DNA of 64,000 nt, taken from Arthrobacter rhizosphaerae (lineage in GTDB: Bacteria; Actinomycetota; Actinomycetes; Actinomycetales; Micrococcaceae). The translations under genes and the position numbers were made by a program. The notes below the pieces were generated by a model, which worked only from the letters and a program-made list of their open reading frames with translations, was not told where the DNA came from and did no database searches. Within the stretch, counting starts at the first letter, position 1; each line of letters begins with the position of its first letter. Shown here one piece after another: positions 1 to 6,961 of this stretch. The stretch spans positions 1-64,000 of the forward strand of contig NZ_JALLAN010000021.1 in NCBI RefSeq assembly GCF_023062595.1, written 5' to 3'.

Positions 1-13
1 CCCATTGGAACGC

Positions 14-46
14 CCGACGACGGCGGGAGCCTCCCGCCGTCGTCGG
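14..46. terminator. Strong palindrome, probable terminator of an upstream gene
   Basis: Positions 14-29 and 31-46 are exact reverse complements (16-bp arms around one base). The hairpin is very GC-rich and has no clear U-run. No gene start lies between it and the repeat array at 59, so it most likely ends a transcript coming from left of the window. Function is inferred from the structure only. Confidence 0.6.
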
Positions 47-58
47 CCTCCCTGCAGA

Positions 59-229
59 CCCTCCCTCACCTTCCGCCCGTTTTCTGCAAACCCTCCCTCA
101 CCTTCCGCCCGTTTTCTGCGAACCCTCCCTCACCTTCCGCCCGTTTTCTGCGAACCCTCCCTCACCTTCCGCCCGTTTTCTGCAAACCCTCCCTCACCTT
201 CCGCCCGTTTTCTGCGAACCCTCCCTCAC
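59..229 (-). repeat. 32-bp tandem repeat array, 5 full units plus a partial
   Basis: Five 32-bp units start at 59, 91, 123, 155 and 187, and an 11-base partial starts at 219. Units differ almost only at a C(A/G)AA junction. On the minus strand each contains the core GTGAGGGAG, so six cores lie in one orientation at exactly 32-bp steps (CTCCCTCAC at 61, 93, 125, 157, 189, 221). The same core and period recur at 1803-1921 and 10745-10962. There are no unique spacers, so this is not CRISPR. The rest of the 360-bp leader before the MFS gene (230-346) holds nothing else I recognise. Confidence 0.9.
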
Positions 230-360
230 GGGGCGGACTGGAACCTCTAACGGGGGCATGGCACACTGTTGAGCGCGCGTGCGCCGGCCTGGAGGGCTGG
301 ATCCGGTGGCCAACGAAGTCTGCAGCGCTGAAATCCGATGCAAGATCCAAGGGGAGATCC

Positions 361-1800
361 ATGTCCACATCCATTACTGAAGTGCGCCCTGACGTCCCCC
401 GCAAGGTGATCGGCCTTGCGGTCGCGGGTGCGGTCGGGGGATTCCTCTTCGGCTTCGATTCGTCTGTGGTCAACGGGGCCGTTGATGCCATCAAGGACGA
501 GTTCGCGTTGTCAGAAGCCGTCACCGGATTTGCTGTGGCCGTGGCTCTCCTTGGCTGTGCGGCGGGCGCCTACCTGGCCGGAAAAGTAGCCGACAAATAC
601 GGACGTATTCCGGCCATGAAGCTGGGCGCACTGCTGTTCCTGGTCAGCGCCGCCGGGACGGGCTTCGCCTTTGGCGTCTGGGACCTGATCTTCTGGCGGC
701 TGGTGGGTGGGCTCGGAATCGGCCTGGCTTCCGTCATCGCCCCGGCGTACATCTCGGAGATCTCTCCGCGCCACGTCCGGGGACGCCTGGCGTCGCTCCA
801 GCAACTGGCCATCACTACGGGTATTTTCGCGGCGCTCCTGTCCGACGCACTCTTTGCAACGAGCGCCGGCGGCGCGGACCAGCCGTTATGGCTCGGGATC
901 GAAGCCTGGCGATGGATGTTCCTCGCCGCCGCCGTACCTGCCGTGGTTTACGGCTGGATCGCCTACAGACTGCCCGAATCGCCTCGCTTCCTGGTCTTTA
1001 AGGGCAAGGAGGACGAGGCCCGCAAGGTGTTCGAGACCATCGCCCCGGGCGAGGACACAGACCGCAGCATTCGCGAGATTCAGTCGGCCATCGAGGAAGA
1101 CAAGTTGGCAGGGCAGAAGGGCTCCCTCCGCGGAAAAGTCTTCGGACTGCAGGCCGTTGTGTGGATCGGCATCACGCTCTCGGTGCTGCAGCAGTTTGTC
1201 GGGATCAACGTGATCTTTTACTACTCCACCACTCTTTGGAAGGCCGTGGGTTTCCAGGAGAAGGACTCGCTCACCATCTCTGTGGCCACTTCCATCACCA
1301 ACATCCTGGTCACGCTCGTAGCCATCGCACTGGTGGATCGCATTGGCCGGCGGCCCATCCTGCTGGCTGGCTCGATCGGCATGGCCGTTTCTCTGGGCAC
1401 CATGGCCGTGGCCTTCTCTTCCGCGACTGGCTCCGGATCGGAAATCTCGCTGCCGGGCGGCTGGGGACCGGTCGCCTTGGTGGCGGCGAACGTCTTCGTG
1501 GTCAGCTTCGGCGCCTCGTGGGGACCGCTCGTGTGGGTACTGCTGGGCGAGATTTTCCCCTCGAGGATCCGTGCCCGTGCTTTGGGTCTGGCCGCCGCCG
1601 CGCAGTGGATCGCCAACTTCGCTATCACCTTGAGTTTCCCGGTCATGGCAGCGGCTTCCTTGCCCCTGACGTACGCCATGTACGCGCTGTTCGCGGCGGC
1701 GTCGTTCTTCTTTGTCATGTTCAAAGTGCCGGAAACCAACGGCATGTCCCTCGAGCAGGCGGAAACCCTGTTTGTATCACCCCGAAATAGCGGGGGCTGA
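361..1800 (+). CDS. Sugar porter family MFS transporter (sugar/H+ symporter)
   Basis: A 479-residue inner-membrane permease of the MFS sugar porter family (XylE, GalP, AraE type), probably a proton symporter for a monosaccharide or polyol. Visible signatures are ADKYGR near residues 78-82 after TM2, PESPRF at 205-210 before the cytoplasmic loop, QQFVGIN at 277-283 in TM7, a second DRIGRRP loop, and PETNG near the C-terminus in place of the usual PETKG. Twelve hydrophobic segments fit the family and the length is normal. ATG at 361 follows AAGGGGA. It stands alone, flanked on both sides by arrays of the 32-bp repeat. The substrate cannot be named from sequence alone. Confidence 0.9.
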   Translation: MSTSITEVRPDVPRKVIGLAVAGAVGGFLFGFDSSVVNGAVDAIKDEFALSEAVTGFAVAVALLGCAAGAYLAGKVADKYGRIPAMKLGALLFLVSAAGTGFAFGVWDLIFWRLVGGLGIGLASVIAPAYISEISPRHVRGRLASLQQLAITTGIFAALLSDALFATSAGGADQPLWLGIEAWRWMFLAAAVPAVVYGWIAYRLPESPRFLVFKGKEDEARKVFETIAPGEDTDRSIREIQSAIEEDKLAGQKGSLRGKVFGLQAVVWIGITLSVLQQFVGINVIFYYSTTLWKAVGFQEKDSLTISVATSITNILVTLVAIALVDRIGRRPILLAGSIGMAVSLGTMAVAFSSATGSGSEISLPGGWGPVALVAANVFVVSFGASWGPLVWVLLGEIFPSRIRARALGLAAAAQWIANFAITLSFPVMAAASLPLTYAMYALFAAASFFFVMFKVPETNGMSLEQAETLFVSPRNSGG

Positions 1801-1802
1801 AA

Positions 1803-1921
1803 CCCTCGCTCACCTTTCCTGCTGCCTGCGCGAAGGCTCCGTCACGATGTGAGGGAGCGTTGGCCTTTTTCTTGCGAAACGTGAGGGAGGGTCCCCAAAA
1901 TACGGGCGGAACGTGAGGGAG
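1803..1921. repeat. Bipolar array of the GTGAGGGAG repeat, 32-bp period
   Basis: This lies between the 3' ends of the MFS gene and the TetR-EIIA gene. Two minus-oriented variant cores start at 1805 (CTCGCTCAC) and 1837 (CTCCGTCAC), 32 bp apart. Three exact plus-oriented cores GTGAGGGAG start at 1849, 1881 and 1913, again 32 bp apart. Sequence between cores is not conserved between units, so period and core are what is kept. No orthodox terminator with a U-run is visible here. Confidence 0.85.
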
Positions 1922-1937
1922 GATCCCCCGGGGGGCC

Positions 1938-3158
1938 TCAGGCGTCTCCGGAGTTCACCTTGGCAAACAGCTCCAGCACTTCTTCCACCGATGTTGCGGC
2001 TTCAAGCTGTGCCACTTGGGCCTTTTCAGCAAAGACTTCGGCGATTGAGGAGAGGATGTGCAGGTGCTCGTTGCCGATGCCTGCGACCCCGACAACGAAC
2101 TTGACCTCTTTACCGTTCCAGTCAATGCCACGGGGATAGCGGACCACCGAGACAGCGGATTGTTTGATGTGGTCCTTCGCGGCGTTGGTCCCATGCGGGA
2201 TTGCAAGGTAGCTGCCCATGTACGTGGACACCGATTCCTCGCGTTCGTGCATGGCCGTGATGTAGCCGCTGTCCACGGCACCGCGGTCCAGCAGCAATCT
2301 GCCAGCTTCATAAATTGCGGCGTCCCGGGTGGTGGCCGTCCCATGCAGGATCACGCTGTTCGAGGCAAGGATCTTTGAACCGCCGTCGGTGGCTTCCGAT
2401 GCAGGCGCGTCGACCCCTCGAGCACCGCGGAGGCCGGTGGAGCTGTTGGAGATCCTATGGAGCCATTCGAGGAAGAGCTTGAGTTCGGAACTTGAGAGCT
2501 GATCCGAGTGTGAGGCCTGGAGCGCGGCGTTGAGGGCGATGGCGGCCACCACCACTGATGATCTGCCGGAATCGTCCGGTGCAACCCCTTTGGCCTGGTC
2601 CGTGGACACGGCGAAAATCATAGCGTCCCGGGTCATAGAGGAAAGTTCCAGGTTTCGATCTGCAGCAGGTTCGGAAATGAGCATAAGAGTGACACCGACG
2701 TTTGCCGCAAGAATGCTTCGGGCCGCTTCCCGTGGAGGCACGTTGAGCTGGCCTGCCACGGCCGCTTTGTTCAACATTTCTTCCATCAAAGCTTCTGTGT
2801 CGGCCACGATGGCGGGACGTCTTTCAGGCCGGATATTTCCGAACATGACAAGGTACAGCTCAGGCTGGTTGAGCCCGAACTGCACGTGGTTGTCCCACAT
2901 TCGCCGGATGTCCTCCACCGGCTTGCCGGACGGGGTGAAGTCGCGTTCGCCTTTTACGTATTCTTCGAAGCCGGCCGTAACAACGGCGTCGAACAGCCCT
3001 TCCTTGTCGCCAAAGTGGTGGTACAGCGTGGGTGCCGTAACGCCCGCCAACTGTGTGATTTGGCGGGTGGAGACGGGGGCACCCGCTGATTTGGCGAGCA
3101 GTTCAGCCGCCGCGCGCAGCAGTCTCGCCTTTGGCGGCGGCTGGCCATCGAAACTCAT
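1938..3158 (-). CDS. TetR-family regulator fused to a PTS EIIA (mannitol/fructose type) domain
   Basis: A single 406-residue reading frame joins two domains. Residues about 8-60 form a TetR-type HTH (QITQLAGVTAPTLYHHFGDKEGLF), followed to about 195 by an alpha-helical ligand-binding region. After a linker, residues about 262-406 match an EIIA of the mannitol/fructose class: AIPHGT carries the likely phospho-acceptor His322, and GNEHLHIL carries the second conserved His (365). Both key histidines are present, so the EIIA part looks functional. It is divergent from PTS enzyme I at 3309. My inference is a regulator whose DNA binding is tuned by PTS phosphorylation. ATG at 3158 was chosen. The fusion could also serve as the EIIA of a PTS permease encoded elsewhere. 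Confidence 0.85.
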   Translation of the reverse strand: MSFDGQPPPKARLLRAAAELLAKSAGAPVSTRQITQLAGVTAPTLYHHFGDKEGLFDAVVTAGFEEYVKGERDFTPSGKPVEDIRRMWDNHVQFGLNQPELYLVMFGNIRPERRPAIVADTEALMEEMLNKAAVAGQLNVPPREAARSILAANVGVTLMLISEPAADRNLELSSMTRDAMIFAVSTDQAKGVAPDDSGRSSVVVAAIALNAALQASHSDQLSSSELKLFLEWLHRISNSSTGLRGARGVDAPASEATDGGSKILASNSVILHGTATTRDAAIYEAGRLLLDRGAVDSGYITAMHEREESVSTYMGSYLAIPHGTNAAKDHIKQSAVSVVRYPRGIDWNGKEVKFVVGVAGIGNEHLHILSSIAEVFAEKAQVAQLEAATSVEEVLELFAKVNSGDA

Positions 3159-3176
3159 AACCGCTACCCTAGCACC

Positions 3177-3191
3177 TATAGCATTGCTATA
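3177..3191. promoter_or_regulatory. Palindromic operator candidate for the TetR-EIIA regulator
   Basis: TATAGC-ATT-GCTATA is a perfect inverted repeat (6-bp arms, 3-bp spacer) 19 bp upstream of the TetR-EIIA start and about 118 bp upstream of enzyme I. Its size and place in a divergent region suit a TetR-family operator. Binding by the neighbouring protein is inferred. Confidence 0.5.
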
Positions 3192-3308
3192 TGAACTGCA
3201 TCACATACACTTTTTTCAGGCAAAGCAGCTAGCGTCGGACGTGGCAGTACCGACGTCCCAGCATCCGAAGACGCAAGCCTGGTTACCGGCAGAAAATGAG
3301 GACCTTCA

Positions 3309-4994
3309 GTGCAGAACTTCCCAGGAGTAGGCGTAAGCCCCGGCCGCATCATTGGCACCATCCGCCAAATGCCAAAACCGATCAGCGAACCCCTTGCGGG
3401 CGAGCGACTGCCGGAGGGGGCCTCCCCGGAGGAGGCCACGGCACAGCTCAAAACCGCAGCCAAAGCCGTCCATGATGAACTCAAGGAGCGCGCCGTCAAA
3501 GCCACCGGCGATGGCAAGGCAGTCTTGGAAGCCACCGCGCTGATGGCTACCGACACCATGCTCATCAAGGGCGCCGGCAAACTGATCGCTCGGGGAACGT
3601 CTGCCGAACGTGCAATCTGGGAATCAGGGGCGTCCGTCTCGGAGATGCTGTTGAATCTGGGCGGCTACATGGCCGAGCGCGCCACCGACGTCCTGGATGT
3701 CCGGGCAAGAATTGTGGCTGAACTGCGCGGAGTCCCGGCACCGGGCATCCCGGAGTCGGACAATCCTTTTATCCTGGTGGCCGAGGACCTGGCACCTGCC
3801 GATACCGCAACGCTTGATCCCAACAAGATCCTGGCGCTGGTCACTGCGGGTGGCGGGCCCCAGTCCCACACAGCCATCATTGCGCGGTCCCTCGGATTGC
3901 CGGCCGTCGTGGCCGCTGTCGGCGTCGATGAACTGCCGGATGGCACCGAAGTTTTTGTCGACGGCGCAGCTGGAGCCATCACCGCAGATCCCGACGAGTC
4001 ACTGCGGTCTTCCGCCGAGGCATGGGCGGCGACCGCTTCACTGCTGGCAGAGTTCAGCGGTACGGGCTCGACGGCGGACGGTCACCTGGTGCCGCTTCTC
4101 GCCAACGTTGGAGGCGCCAAGGATGCCGTGGCTGCTGCTGCCCTCGGCGCCGAGGGAGTAGGGCTGTTCCGCACCGAATTCTGCTTCCTGGAACGCGATA
4201 CCGAGCCCAGCGTTGAAGAGCAGGCGGCAGCCTACAAGGGCGTTTTTGATGCCTTCCCGGGCAAGAAAGTTGTGCTCAGGACTCTCGACGCCGGTGCCGA
4301 CAAGCCCCTGCCGTTCCTCACCGACGCCACAGAGCCCAACCCGGCCCTCGGTGTCCGCGGCTACCGGACCGACTTCACCACTCCCGGCGTGCTGGACCGC
4401 CAGCTTGAGGCGATCGGACTGGCGGCCAAGGGTTCTGAGGCGGATGTGTGGGTGATGGCGCCCATGATCTCGACGGCGGAAGAGGCTGCGCGTTTCGCCT
4501 CCATGTGTGCCGACGCCGGTATCCGCACGCCTGGCGTGATGGTAGAGGTTCCGTCAGCTGCTCTCACCGCCGAAGCCATCCTGCGGGAAGTCGGGTTCGC
4601 CAGCCTCGGAACCAACGACCTCACCCAGTACGCGATGGCGGCCGACAGGCAGCTTGGCCCGCTCGCCGGTCTCAACACACCCTGGCAACCGGCAGTCCTG
4701 CGGCTGGTGGGACTCACGGTTGAGGGGTCAGTGGCAGAAGGCCACAATAAGCCCGTTGGCGTCTGCGGCGAGGCGGCAGCAGATCCCGCCCTGGCTGTCG
4801 TCCTCACCGGCCTGGGGGTCTCCACACTCTCCATGACTGCCCGCTCCTTGGCAGCAGTCGCCGCTGTGCTGAAGACCGTCACGCTGGCAGAGGCCCAGGA
4901 ACTGGCGAAGCTCGCCTTGTCCGCTCCCAGCGCCGCGGAGGCCCGCGCATGGGTTCGCGCCAAGTTGCCTGTGCTGGAGGAGCTGGGGCTGTAG
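3309..4994 (+). CDS. ptsI: Phosphoenolpyruvate-protein phosphotransferase (PTS enzyme I)
   Basis: Enzyme I takes phosphate from PEP and passes it to HPr at the head of the sugar phosphotransferase relay in the cytoplasm. The 561 residues are normal for the family. The swivelling domain carries GGGPQSHTAII with the phosphorylated His187. The PEP-binding barrel shows GLFRTEF, RTLDAGADKPLPF, NPALGVRGYR, GVMVEVPSA, SLGTNDLTQYAMAADR and VCGEAAADP, the last with the catalytic Cys. GTG at 3309 follows a GAGG motif. No gene for HPr is adjacent and no IIBC permease is in the window, so this enzyme must act with partners encoded elsewhere. Its divergent neighbour contains an EIIA domain. Confidence 0.93.
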   Translation: MQNFPGVGVSPGRIIGTIRQMPKPISEPLAGERLPEGASPEEATAQLKTAAKAVHDELKERAVKATGDGKAVLEATALMATDTMLIKGAGKLIARGTSAERAIWESGASVSEMLLNLGGYMAERATDVLDVRARIVAELRGVPAPGIPESDNPFILVAEDLAPADTATLDPNKILALVTAGGGPQSHTAIIARSLGLPAVVAAVGVDELPDGTEVFVDGAAGAITADPDESLRSSAEAWAATASLLAEFSGTGSTADGHLVPLLANVGGAKDAVAAAALGAEGVGLFRTEFCFLERDTEPSVEEQAAAYKGVFDAFPGKKVVLRTLDAGADKPLPFLTDATEPNPALGVRGYRTDFTTPGVLDRQLEAIGLAAKGSEADVWVMAPMISTAEEAARFASMCADAGIRTPGVMVEVPSAALTAEAILREVGFASLGTNDLTQYAMAADRQLGPLAGLNTPWQPAVLRLVGLTVEGSVAEGHNKPVGVCGEAAADPALAVVLTGLGVSTLSMTARSLAAVAAVLKTVTLAEAQELAKLALSAPSAAEARAWVRAKLPVLEELGL

Positions 4995-5000
4995 GTTCCC

Positions 5001-5060
5001 CGGCCGCTGTGCCCGGCCGCTGCGCCCGGCCGCTGTGCCCGGCCGCTGTGCCTGGCCGCA
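5001..5060. repeat. 13-bp GC-rich tandem repeat
   Basis: Four units of CGGCCGCTGTGCC, the second with one change, start at 5001, 5014, 5027 and 5040. A decayed fifth follows at 5053. The array starts 6 bp after the enzyme I stop codon. Each unit contains the palindrome CGGCCG. It may act as a weak terminator or be a simple-sequence expansion. Confidence 0.8.
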
Positions 5061-5121
5061 GCGGTGCGTCGGATGGCCTGTGCACGGGCTCGGTTGGATT
5101 CAGTCGGGTTAGTATTCAGCC

Positions 5122-5535
5122 ATGGCACTGATAGCCCCACAGGTCACCGGCGCACTGCCCGCTGACGATGCCCGCAAGCTCAAGCGAGCCCTTGAGGGCA
5201 GCCATGACATCACTGTGTTTGTTGACGGCACTGTCCACCGGCTGCCCCGGCAGGCGAGGGACGCCGTCGTCGATCTCCTGACGCGTTTCAGTGAGGGGGA
5301 CGCCGTCACTGTCAGCAGTGTGGAAGAGATGCTCACCACCTCCCGCGCCGCTGAGTTGGCCGGGATCTCGCATACATATCTGCGGAACATGACAGACCGT
5401 GGCGAGATCCCGGTGCAGTACAGGGGCACCCATCGACGGATCCGGCTCACGGACATCATGGCCTGGCTGGAGACGCAGAAGAAGTCAGCTGCATTGCTGG
5501 AAACGGACCAGTCGAAGGACCCCGAAAACTCCTAG
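5122..5535 (+). CDS. Excisionase/MerR-type helix-turn-helix protein
   Basis: A 137-residue protein with a C-terminal winged HTH of the excisionase class at about residues 70-115. The visible part is TTSRAAELAGISHTYLRNM, followed by a wing ending IPVQYRGTHRRIRLTDIMAWLE. The N-terminal 65 residues carry a short beta segment (DITVFVDGTVHRLPRQ) as in many actinobacterial proteins of this type. Such proteins are often antitoxins paired with a PIN-domain toxin, but no PIN gene is adjacent. No integrase or att site is nearby, so a role in excision is unlikely. It is probably a small DNA-binding regulator of unknown target. Confidence 0.7.
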   Translation: MALIAPQVTGALPADDARKLKRALEGSHDITVFVDGTVHRLPRQARDAVVDLLTRFSEGDAVTVSSVEEMLTTSRAAELAGISHTYLRNMTDRGEIPVQYRGTHRRIRLTDIMAWLETQKKSAALLETDQSKDPENS

Positions 5536-5553
5536 GCTTGACCGCACGTCCCA

Positions 5554-5596
5554 TTGACAGTGCGCTGGGTGCCCAACAGTATTGTGAGCGGTAACA
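5554..5596 (+). promoter_or_regulatory. Promoter with lac-like operator upstream of alditol oxidase
   Basis: TTGACA (5554-5559), a 17-bp spacer and CAGTAT (5577-5582) form a good sigma-70-type promoter. Directly downstream, 5583-5596 reads TGTGAGCGGTAACA, which fits the LacI/GalR-family pattern TGTNANCGNTNACA with its central CG and closely resembles the E. coli lac operator. The layout predicts repression of the oxidase by a LacI-family protein. The only LacI gene seen here, at 50826, is far away and has a different candidate site. Confidence 0.65.
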
Positions 5597-5633
5597 CTTG
5601 CCGGAATCAGAGGTTTCGGGACGAAAGGGAGCA

Positions 5634-6908
5634 ATGCGCACGGAGCTTGATGAACTCAACTGGGCCGGCAACTACCGCTATGGAGCTCCACTGATCCACC
5701 GGCCAGGCTCGTTGCAGGAAGCGCAGGAAGTCGTCGCAGATGCGGGGAAAATCAGGGCTCTCGGCTCCCGCCACTCCTTCAACTCCATCGCTGATTCAGG
5801 CGGAGCCCTGCTCTCACTGGAGGCCGTGGACCCTGACATCAGTATTGACTCTGCGGCGCGGACCGTTGCGGTTTCCGGCGGAGCGCGTTACGGGACCTTG
5901 GCGGAGGAGCTCGAGCGTAACGGCTTTGCGCTGCCCAACCTCGCCTCGTTGCCGCACATTTCCATAGCGGGCGCCATCTCCACGGCAACCCACGGATCGG
6001 GCGATGCCAACGGCAACCTCGCTACATCCGTGGCCGAACTCGAGCTGATTGGGGCCGACGGGAACCTGCGGACCCTGCGCCGCGGAGACCCCGACTTTGA
6101 CGGTTGCGTGGTGGCTCTCGGCGCCTTGGGCATCGTGACGCGGGTTACCCTGGACATCGAGCCCACCTTCTCCGTGCGCCAGGACGTGTTCGAAGCACTC
6201 GCCTGGGAGCAGGTGCTTGCAGATTTCGACGCCGTCACGGCCAGCGCCTACAGCGTCAGCCTGTTTACGGACTGGCAGGGGGAGACGGTGGCGCAGTCCT
6301 GGCTGAAGAGCCGCGGTTACGACGGCGGTGTCCCCGCAGCCGCGGCCGGGGCGAGTTTTTACGGCGGCTCCCCGGCCGTCCGAGCCATGCACCCCTTGCC
6401 TGGATTCTCAGGTGAGAACTGCACCCAGCAGTTGGGCGTTCCCGGCCCCTGGTCCGAGCGACTGGCGCACTTCCGGATGGCCTTCACGCCAAGCAGCGGT
6501 GCCGAACTACAAAGCGAATTCTTTGTGGCCCGCGAGCACGCCGCTGAGGCCATCGCCGCGATGAGGGGACTTTCTGAGCGCATCACACCATTGCTGCAGG
6601 TCTCTGAAATCCGCACCATCGCCGCCGATCGGCTGTGGCTCAGCCCTTCCTACGCCCAGTCATCAGCGGGCCTTCACTTCACCTGGAAGCCCGAGCAGAC
6701 CGCTGTTGAGAAGGTCCTTCCGCTGATGGAGGAGAGGCTGGCCCCGCTCGGCGCCCGCCCGCATTGGGGCAAGCTCTTTCGGGCGGACGCAGGAACCCTC
6801 GCGCCCCTCTATCCCCGGTTCGCGGACTTCACGGCGCTGGCCGACCGCATGGACCCCGAGCACAAATTCCGCAACAGCTTCCTGGAGAGCAAGGTGTTCG
6901 GCGGCTAG
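5634..6908 (+). CDS. FAD-dependent alditol (xylitol/sorbitol) oxidase
   Basis: An oxidase of the VAO/PCMH flavoprotein family that oxidises the terminal hydroxyl of alditols with O2, releasing aldose and H2O2. The FAD-binding N-terminal half has ALGSRHSFN, where His47 corresponds to the histidine that covalently holds FAD in Streptomyces AldO. It also shows SIAGAISTATHGSG and GALGIVTRVTLDIEP. The C-terminal half has HWGKLF and the end motif DPEHKFRNSFL. From ATG 5634, preceded by AAAGGGA, it is 424 residues. A TTG at 5598 is in frame but sits on the operator side and lacks a good ribosome binding site. Transcription probably starts just upstream under LacI-type control. Confidence 0.88.
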   Translation: MRTELDELNWAGNYRYGAPLIHRPGSLQEAQEVVADAGKIRALGSRHSFNSIADSGGALLSLEAVDPDISIDSAARTVAVSGGARYGTLAEELERNGFALPNLASLPHISIAGAISTATHGSGDANGNLATSVAELELIGADGNLRTLRRGDPDFDGCVVALGALGIVTRVTLDIEPTFSVRQDVFEALAWEQVLADFDAVTASAYSVSLFTDWQGETVAQSWLKSRGYDGGVPAAAAGASFYGGSPAVRAMHPLPGFSGENCTQQLGVPGPWSERLAHFRMAFTPSSGAELQSEFFVAREHAAEAIAAMRGLSERITPLLQVSEIRTIAADRLWLSPSYAQSSAGLHFTWKPEQTAVEKVLPLMEERLAPLGARPHWGKLFRADAGTLAPLYPRFADFTALADRMDPEHKFRNSFLESKVFGG

Positions 6909-6961
6909 CTCTTCGCCGGCGCCGGGCCGAAGTCAGATGCCCGCCGGCGGGAAGGCTCGGC

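Noticed and set aside
59..229. CRISPR array
   Set aside because: Units are contiguous 32-mers with no unique spacers and no cas genes are present; the period instead matches two other non-CRISPR loci.
5122..5535. Toxin-antitoxin module
   Set aside because: The excisionase-like protein resembles some antitoxins, but no PIN or other toxin frame is adjacent.
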